A DNA stretch of 35,994 bases. Source: Rickettsiales bacterium (lineage in GTDB: Bacteria > Pseudomonadota > Alphaproteobacteria > Rs-D84). Within the stretch, counting starts at the first letter, position 1. Each line of letters opens with the position of its first letter. Location of the stretch: positions 1-35,994 of the forward strand of contig JAISGC010000057.1 in assembly GCA_031263295.1 (NCBI GenBank), given 5' to 3'. Shown here piece after piece: positions 7,888-16,224 of the stretch. The notes beneath the pieces are model-generated. The model saw only the letters and a list, made by a program, of their open reading frames with translations, was not told the DNA's origin and searched no databases. Position numbers and translations under genes: made by a program.

Positions 7888-9528
7888 GTGAAAAATTACG
7901 ATGTCATTATTATCGGGGGCGGGCATGCGGGCGTAGAGGCGGCGGCCGCCGCCGCGAGGCGAGGGGCGCACGCGCTGCTTTTGACCAAGGCGGCGGCGGA
8001 CCTTGGGGCGATGAGTTGCAACCCTTCCATAGGCGGGCCGGGCAAATCCCAGATGGTCGGCGAGATGGCCGCACTCGGCGGAGTGATGCCGCGGGCCGCC
8101 GATGCCGCGGGCATTCAATTTCGGATGCTGAACGCAACGCACGGGCCCGCGACCCAGGCCCTTCGCGCGCAGATTGATCGCGATTTATATCGGGCCGCCG
8201 TCTCACGAATCACGAGCCACGAACCACGAATCACGATTGAATATGAATCTGTCGAAACACTCGATTTGGAAAACAAAATCGTCAATGGGAAATATCGGGC
8301 CAAGGCGCTGGTTTTGACAACGGGGACTTTTCTGAACGGCCTCGCGACCAGGGGCGCGGAACGCATCCCATCGGGGCGGCTGATGGACGATGGGAACTAT
8401 CAGGATGCGACGGCCGGAATATCGGAAATACTCAAAAAGGCCGGTTTTTCGATGCTGCGATTAAAGACCGGAACGCCCGCGCGATTGTTTGCCGATTCAA
8501 TCAATTTCGCCGTTTGCGAGGAGCAAAAGGGGGATGAGCCGCACGAATGGTTTAGTTTAGGGGTTAGGGGCCAGGGGTTAGGGGTTAGTTGTTTCATAAC
8601 TCACACAACGGAGGAGACGCACGATATTATAAGGGACAATATTGCGGCGGCGCCGATGTATAACGGGGGCATAGAGGGCATCGGGCCGCGATATTGCCCA
8701 AGCATCGAGGACAAGGTTATGAAGTTCCCCGAGCACCTGTCGCACCATATTTTCTTGGAGCCCGAGACGCGGGCGGGCGATGTGATTTATCCGAACGGCC
8801 TGTCGACTTCGTTCGGCGCCGATATTCAGGACCGGTTTTTGCGGACGATTCCGGGACTCGAAAATGTGCGCGTCGCCCGATACGGATACGCGATTGAATA
8901 TGACGCCATCGATGCGCGGGCTTTGCGGCCGTCGTTGGAGGCGCGGATGCTGCCCGGTCTTTTTTTCGCGGGCCAGATAAACGGGACATCGGGATACGAA
9001 GAGGCGGCCGCGCAGGGGCTGGTCGCCGGGGCAAATGCCGCTGCCTTCGCACTGGGCGGCGCGCCGCTCGAACTCGACCGGACCAATTCTATGATCGGCG
9101 TTATGATTGACGACATTACGACCCTCGGCGTCGACGAGCCTTATAGAATGTTCACCAGCCGCGCCGAATATAGATTGCAATTGCGGAGCGACAATGCCAT
9201 TTTTCGTATTGGACCGCGGGCGGTAGAACTTGGATTGCTGGCGCGGGATGTTTATGAACAAATGAGCAATGAGCAATTAGCAACCCGCAATGAGGTGGAC
9301 AAACTTTACGCCGGTTATATTGCGCGGCAGAATGCGCAGATTGAAAAAATGCGGCGGGACAAATTGGTCAAAATCCCGGTCGGATTGGACTTTTCCGCCC
9401 TGTCGGGATTGACCAACGAACTTGTGCAAAAGCTCGCGGCGGCGCGGCCCGACAATCTCGCCGCCGCGATGCGCATTCCCGGAATGACGCCCGCCGCCGC
9501 GATGGTAATCTTGTCCGCGATTAAATAG
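7888..9528 (+). CDS. mnmG: tRNA uridine-5-carboxymethylaminomethyl modification enzyme MnmG/GidA (shortened)
   Basis: GTG start; YDVIIIGGGHAGVEAA, MSCNPSIGGPGK, YCPSIEDKV.F, FFAGQINGTSGYEEAAAQG, EPYRMFTSRAEYRL, C-terminal RIPGMTPAAA. 546 aa. Confidence 0.95.
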   Translation: MKNYDVIIIGGGHAGVEAAAAAARRGAHALLLTKAAADLGAMSCNPSIGGPGKSQMVGEMAALGGVMPRAADAAGIQFRMLNATHGPATQALRAQIDRDLYRAAVSRITSHEPRITIEYESVETLDLENKIVNGKYRAKALVLTTGTFLNGLATRGAERIPSGRLMDDGNYQDATAGISEILKKAGFSMLRLKTGTPARLFADSINFAVCEEQKGDEPHEWFSLGVRGQGLGVSCFITHTTEETHDIIRDNIAAAPMYNGGIEGIGPRYCPSIEDKVMKFPEHLSHHIFLEPETRAGDVIYPNGLSTSFGADIQDRFLRTIPGLENVRVARYGYAIEYDAIDARALRPSLEARMLPGLFFAGQINGTSGYEEAAAQGLVAGANAAAFALGGAPLELDRTNSMIGVMIDDITTLGVDEPYRMFTSRAEYRLQLRSDNAIFRIGPRAVELGLLARDVYEQMSNEQLATRNEVDKLYAGYIARQNAQIEKMRRDKLVKIPVGLDFSALSGLTNELVQKLAAARPDNLAAAMRIPGMTPAAAMVILSAIK

Positions 9529-9997
9529 TTTCTTCCAAAAATGCCGATTCCAAAAGACGCGCGGCCTCCGCGTCGGAGAGCCCCGCGGTCTCCAAATATT
9601 TTATCTGCGGCGCGCCCGGACGCCAGAGCGACGCCGAATGCGTCGCCGATTTCGGAATAGAACCTATGCGCTGGGCCGGGGTCATTTTCAAGGATTTCAT
9701 TTTCGGCGACGCCAGGACCGCGAATGAAATATCGGATTCGCCGCCGGGCGCGTTCGGCGGTATGACCGCCGTGGCCGACAATGTATTTTCCGAACCCGCG
9801 CCCGCGAGCAGCTTTATTTCTATCTTGTGATTTCCGGTCGCGGTTATTTCTAGCGTCAGCCGCCCCGTGTTTTTAATTATCGCTTTGGCCGCGCCCGTCA
9901 GGTTCGCGCGGATATGCGCCGCATCGTCCACGACAATCCGCGGCGGCAAATCCGTCAGAGTAATATCGCCCTTGATAGTCGCAACATTGTGTGTCAT
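9521..9997 (-). CDS. Short SufB/SufD-domain-like protein
   Basis: C-terminal part KMTPAQRIGSIPKSATHSASLWRPGAPQIKYLETAGLSDAEAARLLESAFLEE resembles the SufBD core C-terminus; much shorter than canonical SufD. Confidence 0.45.
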   Translation of the reverse strand: MTHNVATIKGDITLTDLPPRIVVDDAAHIRANLTGAAKAIIKNTGRLTLEITATGNHKIEIKLLAGAGSENTLSATAVIPPNAPGGESDISFAVLASPKMKSLKMTPAQRIGSIPKSATHSASLWRPGAPQIKYLETAGLSDAEAARLLESAFLEETI

Positions 9998-10023
9998 AGT
10001 GCCCCTATTATAAAGGATTTGTT

Positions 10024-11091
10024 ATGGGTTTCAATTGCGGAATAGTCGGATTACCAAATGTGGGGAAATCAACATTGTTTAACGCTTTGACTGCGACCAT
10101 CGCGGCCGACGCGCAGAACTATCCGTTCTGCACCATCGAGCCGAATCTCGGAAAGGTGGTCGTGCCCGACGACACCTTGGCGCGGCTGGCGGCGTTCGAG
10201 AAATCCGTCAAGGTCATTCCGGCGCAACTCGAAATCGTAGACATTGCCGGGCTGGTCAAGGGCGCCGCGGCGGGCGAGGGGCTCGGCAACAAGTTCCTTG
10301 GGCACATTCAGGCGACCGATGCGATTATTCATATGGTGCGCTGTTTCGAGAACGACGATATTGTTCATGTCAGCGGGCGCATCGATCCCATCGCCGACAT
10401 AGAGGTCATTCGGACCGAACTGGCTCTGGCCGATTTGGAATCTTTGGACAAGCAGATGAAAAATCTTGAAAAGAAAACCCATGCCAACGATAAGGCCGCG
10501 ATTCTTTCGCTGGCCGCGGCGAAGGAAATAAAGGCGAAGTTGGAGGCGGGCGAAACAATCACCGGCGAGGGCGCGGGGTTCAATCTGTTGTCGTCGAAAC
10601 CCGTCATTTATGTCTGCAATGTCGACGAGAAATCGGCCGCATCCGGCAATGATTTTTCCCGGTCCGTTTGCGCTTTTCTTCCAAAAGAGCCGGTGTTGGT
10701 TATCTCGTCAAAAATCGAATCAGAGATTGCGCAGCTGGCAAATCCGGACGAGCGGAAAATGTTTTTGGAAGACCTCGGATTGGCGGAATCGGGATTGTCG
10801 AAAATAATCAAGGCGGGATATGCGGCGCTCGGCCTTGAAACATTCTATACCGCCGGGCCGAAAGAAGCCCACGCCTGGACAATCAAAAAGGGCAGCACCG
10901 CGCCCGAGGCCGCCGGAAAGATTCATACCGATTTCGAGAAGGGATTCATCCGCGCGGAAATTATCCGACCCGAAGACTGGTTCGGGCTCGGGGGCGAGGT
11001 TGCGGTAAAGGCCGCCGGAAAGATGCAATTGGTCGGCAAAGAATATGTTATGAAAGACGGCGATATTGCCAATTTCTTATTCAATGTTTAG
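10024..11091 (+). CDS. ychF: Redox-regulated ATPase YchF (OLA1 family)
   Basis: MGFNCGIVGLPNVGKSTLFNALT, DIAGLVKGAAAGEGLGNKFL, TGS domain C-terminus. Confidence 0.96.
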   Translation: MGFNCGIVGLPNVGKSTLFNALTATIAADAQNYPFCTIEPNLGKVVVPDDTLARLAAFEKSVKVIPAQLEIVDIAGLVKGAAAGEGLGNKFLGHIQATDAIIHMVRCFENDDIVHVSGRIDPIADIEVIRTELALADLESLDKQMKNLEKKTHANDKAAILSLAAAKEIKAKLEAGETITGEGAGFNLLSSKPVIYVCNVDEKSAASGNDFSRSVCAFLPKEPVLVISSKIESEIAQLANPDERKMFLEDLGLAESGLSKIIKAGYAALGLETFYTAGPKEAHAWTIKKGSTAPEAAGKIHTDFEKGFIRAEIIRPEDWFGLGGEVAVKAAGKMQLVGKEYVMKDGDIANFLFNV

Positions 11092-12611
11092 GCCCAGATT
11101 TCGAGAATCTGGTCGCGGACGGATTGGATTTGGGCGGCAGGGGCGGATTCGGAAATCATTGCGTCCAGCTGCTTTTTAAGCGCGATTTCGCGAATGACCT
11201 TTTTCGCCGTTTCCTCTGTCATCCTTGATTCGTAAGGATCGGAGGGGTCGGCCGCGCCCAAAAGCTCGAAGTTGTCGCCGTAAAGCTCCGGGAACTTTCG
11301 CGCGATTTCATTCACAAGGTGCGCGGCGCGGTCGGTCGGATCGGGCGCCCGCATCTCCGGCTTTATTTCGCGGCGGTATTTGTTCCACTGCTCCCATTCT
11401 TTGTTTTTAAGGACCAGAAGGTATTCGTTCTTTAACATCAGGTCCGGGATTTTTTCGTATTCCGCGCGGAGCCACCGGTCCGCGTTCACCCGGCCGCTTT
11501 CGGTCATAACCGGATAATTGTTATTCGCGAGCGTCCAGACGAAATCGGGAAGCGCCGCGGCCGCGTTTATTATCGGATCCATCGAGCCGCCCGCCGTCAG
11601 GATTTCGTCCGGGTCTTTGCCGCCGTCTACGAAAGCAAATCTTATCGTATGCTCGGCTTTCAGCAGCGGCATAACCAGGCCCGCCGCCCGCGCCGCCGCC
11701 TTTTGCCCTGCGGTGTCGCCGTCGAAGCAGAAGACCAATTCTTTCGCATATTTCAGTAATATTTCGATGTGCTCCGCGGTCAGTGCCGTGCCCAAGGGCG
11801 CGATGGTTTCGCCGTATCCGTGCGTCTGCATCTGCATGCAATCTATTTGCCCCTCGACCACAATCGCGCGTTTTTTCAGCCGGATTTCGGGCAGGGCGAA
11901 GTTGATTCCAAATAGCGTTCGCCTTTTGGCGAAGAACTCGGTTTCGGCTATGTTCATATATTTGGGCTCGCTGCCGTCAAGCGACCGGCCCGAAAACGCG
12001 ACCACGCGGCCGCGGATGTCGATTATCGGAAACATCAATCGGTTGCGGAAAAAGTCATAGTCCGCGCCGCCGTGGGTCGAATGGCGGGTCAGCCCGGCCG
12101 CCAATCCGTCGGGGCCGAAGCGGGCGGCGACGGGGCTGTTTTTCGGAGCATATCCGAGGCCGTATTTTTCGACGACCGCCGCGGGAAGTTTCCGACGCGC
12201 CAAATATTCCGCCGCCGGGGAGCCGGGCAGGGCGGCGATATAGATATTCATGGCCGCCGCCATCGTGTCGAAATATTTATTCTCGCGGGATTCTTCTTCC
12301 GGGTCGCGGGGGCGAAAATCGGGCATTTTCATTCCGGCGATTCCGGCCAGCTCCTTTATCGCGTCGATGTATCCCATTCCGAACTTTTTCATTAAAAATG
12401 TTATGACATCGCCGCCTTCGCCGCAGCCGAAGCACTTGAAGATTCCGCGCTCTTCGGAGACCGAAAAACTCGGCGTCTTCTCGTTATGAAACGGGCAGCA
12501 GCCCCACCAGTTCTGGCCCTTGGGTTTCAGCGGCACCGACCGGCCGATTATGTCCACGATGGACACGCGGCTTTTGAGCTGTTCGACGAAGGGTTTTAGG
12601 TTTTCGGACAT
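11088..12611 (-). CDS. dnaG: DNA primase
   Basis: CCPFHNEKTPSFSV, zinc-binding N-terminus, FSGRSLDGSEPKYMN, EGQIDCMQMQTHG, FCFDGDTAGQKAA. Confidence 0.95.
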   Translation of the reverse strand: MSENLKPFVEQLKSRVSIVDIIGRSVPLKPKGQNWWGCCPFHNEKTPSFSVSEERGIFKCFGCGEGGDVITFLMKKFGMGYIDAIKELAGIAGMKMPDFRPRDPEEESRENKYFDTMAAAMNIYIAALPGSPAAEYLARRKLPAAVVEKYGLGYAPKNSPVAARFGPDGLAAGLTRHSTHGGADYDFFRNRLMFPIIDIRGRVVAFSGRSLDGSEPKYMNIAETEFFAKRRTLFGINFALPEIRLKKRAIVVEGQIDCMQMQTHGYGETIAPLGTALTAEHIEILLKYAKELVFCFDGDTAGQKAAARAAGLVMPLLKAEHTIRFAFVDGGKDPDEILTAGGSMDPIINAAAALPDFVWTLANNNYPVMTESGRVNADRWLRAEYEKIPDLMLKNEYLLVLKNKEWEQWNKYRREIKPEMRAPDPTDRAAHLVNEIARKFPELYGDNFELLGAADPSDPYESRMTEETAKKVIREIALKKQLDAMISESAPAAQIQSVRDQILEIWA

Positions 12612-12670
12612 TTGAGTTCGAGTTTGAGTTTGAGTGGAGCTCGACTCAAACTCCAACTCGAACTCAAACT
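12612..12670. repeat. GAGTTY hexamer hairpin between dnaG and topA
   Basis: ttgagttcgagtttgagtttgagtgg agctcg actcaaactccaactcgaactcaaac. Confidence 0.85.
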
Positions 12671-14879
12671 ATTTATTCCATTTTCTCTTAAAAGCGCTGG
12701 GCTTTTTGTTGTTTATGAGGTCGGCGGCCGCGTCGAGGTCGGGCTGCTCCTTGACGCTGACATTGACCTTGTTGCTCGAAATATATGGTCCGAAGCGGCC
12801 GGTCGGATAGAACAGAATCTCGGCGTCGGTCTTGGGATTTTTGCCGAGTTTTATCGGCTCGGATTTTTGACCGACCGCCGCCAGCAGCTCTTTGGCGATT
12901 TCAAGCGTTATGGTTTCGCGGGTGTATTTTTTCGCGCTCGCGTTTTTCGTCCCGTCCGAAACATAGGGGCCGAAGCGGCCTGTCTTGAACGAGATGCCTT
13001 CGCCGAGGTCGGGCGATAAATCGCTTTGATCCTTGGATTCGGAGGACGCGAGGTTTTTAATGTATTTGCAATCGGGATAATTCTTGCAGGATATGAACGC
13101 GCCGAAGCGACCCTGGCGGATGCCGAGCTCGCCGCCGCAGTCGGGGCATTTGGTGCCGCCCGCGAGAAAATGAGGCGCAAGGTCGGCCGACATTTTATCC
13201 CAGACATCTTTAATCGGAACCGCCGCCGCCGCCGCCGCCCAGTCCGCGAACGGCGACCAGAAGCCTTTGAGGACTTTGGAGCGGTCGGCCGTGCCGTTCG
13301 ACACATCGTCCAGCGCATCCTCGGTCTTGGCCGTGAAGTCGACCTGAATCAGCTGGTTGAAGTAATCGGTCAGAAATGTCGAGACCAGCCATCCGGCGGG
13401 GGTCGGCGTAAAGCGCCGACCGCGGTCGACATCGACATACTGGCGGTCGACGATTGTCGACATAATGGAGGCGTAGGTGGACGGGCGGCCGATGCCGAGC
13501 TCCTCCATTTTTTTCACAAGGGAGGCCTCGGTAAAGCGCGGAGGCGGCTGAGTAAAATGCTGGTCCGACTGATACTTTTCGACCGGCACGATGTCGCCGA
13601 CCGCAAGCGGAGGAAGGGCCGCGTCGTTTTCTTTGTCCGTTTCCTCGTCCGTCGATTCGTCGTAGGCTTTCAGGAATCCGTCGAAAATCAAAGTCTGGCC
13701 GGTGGCGTGGAATTGCGCCGTTTTATCGGCGGCGAAATCGACCGCGACCGCGTCGAACAGGGCGTTGGTCATCTGGCAGGCGAGCGTCCGTTTCCAAATC
13801 AAATCGTAGAGCTTCGCCTCGTCGCCATCGAGCGCGGGCGCGGGGCCGAAGTGGGTCGGACGCACGGCCTCGTGAGCCTCCTGCGCGTTCTTTTGTTTTT
13901 TCGCATAGACATTCGGCGCGGCGGGAAGATATTTCGCGCCGTATTCCGAACCTATGAAATCGCGCATCTCGGCCAACGCATCCGCCGAAAGATTCGTCGA
14001 ATCGGTTCGCATATAGGTTATGAATCCCTGCTCGTAAAGGTGCTGGGCCGCCGACATCGTGCGCTTGGACGAGAAATGCAATTTCCGCGCCGATTCCTGT
14101 TGCAAGGTCGAGGTCGTGAAGGGCGCGAAGGGCCGCCGCGTCGTCTGTTTCTTTTCGACCGAGATAACCTCTATCGTCTTATGCGGTTTCAGGGCGGCCA
14201 GGATTTCGTCGGCCTCGGCCTTGGAACCGATGGTCATTTTCTCTATTTTTTTCGCGCCGAACTTCGACAGGTGCGCGGCAAAGCCGCAGAGCGCATCGAT
14301 GGACCAATACTCTTGCGCGCGAAACGCCTCGATTTCTTTTTCCCGCGCGACCACCAGCCAGACCGCGACGGACTGAACGCGTCCCGCGGATTTGCCGACC
14401 GACTTTTTCCACAAAACCGGCGACAGGTTGAAGCCTATCAAATAGTCCAGCGCGCGGCGGACCAGATACGCGTCGACCAAGTTCTGGTCTATTTCGCGCG
14501 GATGCTTCAATTGCTCCATAACCGCGGTTTTGGTAATTTCGTGGAAGGCGACGCGGAAGACTTTTTTGCCCGCGAGCGCTTTCTTCTCGTTCAATATCGA
14601 AAGGATGTGCCATGAAATGGCCTCTCCCTCGCGGTCCGGATCGGACGCCAGATAGACTTCGTCGGCCTTTTTAACCTCGTCCACAATCTGCTTTATGACC
14701 TTTTCCTTGCCGGGCATAATCTGCCACTTCGGGGCGAAATCGTTCGCGACATCGATGCTGCCGTTTTCGGGCACAAGGTCGCGCACATGGCCGACCGAGG
14801 CTATGACGCGCCAGCCCTTGCCGAGATATTTCTCAATCGTTTTGGCCTTGGCCGGAGATTCAACAATCATTAGATTCAT
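12669..14879 (-). CDS. topA: DNA topoisomerase I
   Basis: MNLMIVESPAKAKTIEKYLG, YLASDPDREGEAISWH, FITYMRTDSTNLS, zinc-ribbon C-terminus. Confidence 0.97.
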   Translation of the reverse strand: MNLMIVESPAKAKTIEKYLGKGWRVIASVGHVRDLVPENGSIDVANDFAPKWQIMPGKEKVIKQIVDEVKKADEVYLASDPDREGEAISWHILSILNEKKALAGKKVFRVAFHEITKTAVMEQLKHPREIDQNLVDAYLVRRALDYLIGFNLSPVLWKKSVGKSAGRVQSVAVWLVVAREKEIEAFRAQEYWSIDALCGFAAHLSKFGAKKIEKMTIGSKAEADEILAALKPHKTIEVISVEKKQTTRRPFAPFTTSTLQQESARKLHFSSKRTMSAAQHLYEQGFITYMRTDSTNLSADALAEMRDFIGSEYGAKYLPAAPNVYAKKQKNAQEAHEAVRPTHFGPAPALDGDEAKLYDLIWKRTLACQMTNALFDAVAVDFAADKTAQFHATGQTLIFDGFLKAYDESTDEETDKENDAALPPLAVGDIVPVEKYQSDQHFTQPPPRFTEASLVKKMEELGIGRPSTYASIMSTIVDRQYVDVDRGRRFTPTPAGWLVSTFLTDYFNQLIQVDFTAKTEDALDDVSNGTADRSKVLKGFWSPFADWAAAAAAVPIKDVWDKMSADLAPHFLAGGTKCPDCGGELGIRQGRFGAFISCKNYPDCKYIKNLASSESKDQSDLSPDLGEGISFKTGRFGPYVSDGTKNASAKKYTRETITLEIAKELLAAVGQKSEPIKLGKNPKTDAEILFYPTGRFGPYISSNKVNVSVKEQPDLDAAADLINNKKPSAFKRKWNK

Positions 14880-14936
14880 TTTGATTCCTTTGCCCGAGCA
14901 TTTAACTATTTATTTTATATATTTGCAACTCACAGA

Positions 14937-16091
14937 TTATCCTCCCTTGGCGGAAAGTTGCAAATCCCTATGCACCCAGCAGTTCTGCACCAGTCCGAAG
15001 CCGAACATCAGCGATAGTAGCGCCGAGCCGCCGAAACTAAACAGAGGCAGCGGCACGCCGACGGTCGGAAGCAGCCCCATATTCATACCTATGTTTATAA
15101 AGTAATAGGCGAACCAGTTTATCGCGAATCCGAATATCATCAATTGCGCGTATCGGGATCGGCACAATCGCGCCATTCTGTAAAGCATTATCGCGATTCC
15201 GAAAAAAAGCCCGAGCAAAACTATGCCGCCGAAAAAGCCCAACTCCTCCCCCGTCAGCGTCCATATGAAGTCCGTCTGCTTTTCGGGCAGGAACTGGTTC
15301 TGGCCCTGGGTGCCGCGGGCGAATCCTTTGCCCGACATTCCGCCCGAGCCGAAGGCTATTTTCGCCTGCGTTATCTGGTATCCGGCCCCCTTCGCGTCGT
15401 GGTCCGGGTTCACGAATGTTATTATACGCGCGCGCTGATATGGATGCATCGCCGTATGCCATACGACCGGCGCGGCCAAAATCGCCGCCATCGCCGCGAT
15501 AACGAACCAGTTTTTATTCGCGCCGACAATAAAGAACATACATACGATTTGCAGCGCCAAAGTCATACCTGTTCCGAGGTCCGGCTGGGCGACTATGAAC
15601 GCGAACGGAATCAGAAAGAGCAGGGTGGGAATCGCGTAGTTTTTAATCTGCGAAACCTGGCCCGAGTTATACCAGGCGAAGTATCTGGCCAGCACCAGCG
15701 CGAGCGTTATCTTTATGAACTCGGAGGGCTGAATCGTAATGAATCCGAGGTTCAGCCATCTTTGCGCGCCCATTCCGGTGTGCCCTATGAAGTTCACGGC
15801 CACAACCAGCAGAACCGCGATTCCGAAATAAAAATAGGCGAACTTTATCCATGTCTTTATGTTCGACGCCGCGACCGCGAAATATACGACCAGGCCGAGC
15901 GCTATTTTCCCAAGCTGCGGCAAGACATAGGGCCCTACCTTGCCGCCGCCCGCCGAATAGAGCATAACCAACGAATATCCGAGCAGGCAGAATATCAATA
16001 GCGTCAATGGCCACGACATCTGGCGGATGCGCTCGGCGACGCCGATATTCTCGCTCCGCGCGGTCCTGGTGTGGAATAGATTTTTAGACAT
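14937..16091 (-). CDS. rodA: Rod shape-determining protein RodA (SEDS family)
   Basis: Multi-TM; AQRWLNLGFITIQPSEFIKI, FAIVAQPDLGTGMT, FLPEKQTDFIWTLTGEELGFFG, GVPLPLFSFGGSALL. Confidence 0.95.
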   Translation of the reverse strand: MSKNLFHTRTARSENIGVAERIRQMSWPLTLLIFCLLGYSLVMLYSAGGGKVGPYVLPQLGKIALGLVVYFAVAASNIKTWIKFAYFYFGIAVLLVVAVNFIGHTGMGAQRWLNLGFITIQPSEFIKITLALVLARYFAWYNSGQVSQIKNYAIPTLLFLIPFAFIVAQPDLGTGMTLALQIVCMFFIVGANKNWFVIAAMAAILAAPVVWHTAMHPYQRARIITFVNPDHDAKGAGYQITQAKIAFGSGGMSGKGFARGTQGQNQFLPEKQTDFIWTLTGEELGFFGGIVLLGLFFGIAIMLYRMARLCRSRYAQLMIFGFAINWFAYYFINIGMNMGLLPTVGVPLPLFSFGGSALLSLMFGFGLVQNCWVHRDLQLSAKGG

Positions 16092-16100
16092 AGCTTTTAT

Positions 16101-16224
16101 AGAGAATAAGAGAATAAGAGAATAAGAGAATAAGAGAATGGAACTTGCGGAGTCGCAAACGCCATTCTCTTATTCTCTGCAAACGCGAAGCGTTTGCATT
16201 CTCTTATTCTCTAATTCTCTTTCT
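16101..16224. repeat. GAGAATAA octamer hairpin between rodA and mrdA
   Basis: agagaataag x5 then agaATGGAACTTG...CCATTCTCTTATTCTCT plus an inner cgcaaacg/cgtttgc repeat. Confidence 0.88.

Noticed and set aside
12612-12656. Upstream extension of DnaG (MEFESSSTQTQTRTQ) as real protein
   Set aside because: Derived only from the hexamer repeat; the canonical N-terminus begins at MSENLKPFVEQLKSRV. The repeat is intergenic here.
13026-14615. 529-aa plus-strand ORF opposite topA
   Set aside because: Fully antisense to topA; Arg/Gly-rich translation with no recognisable motif.
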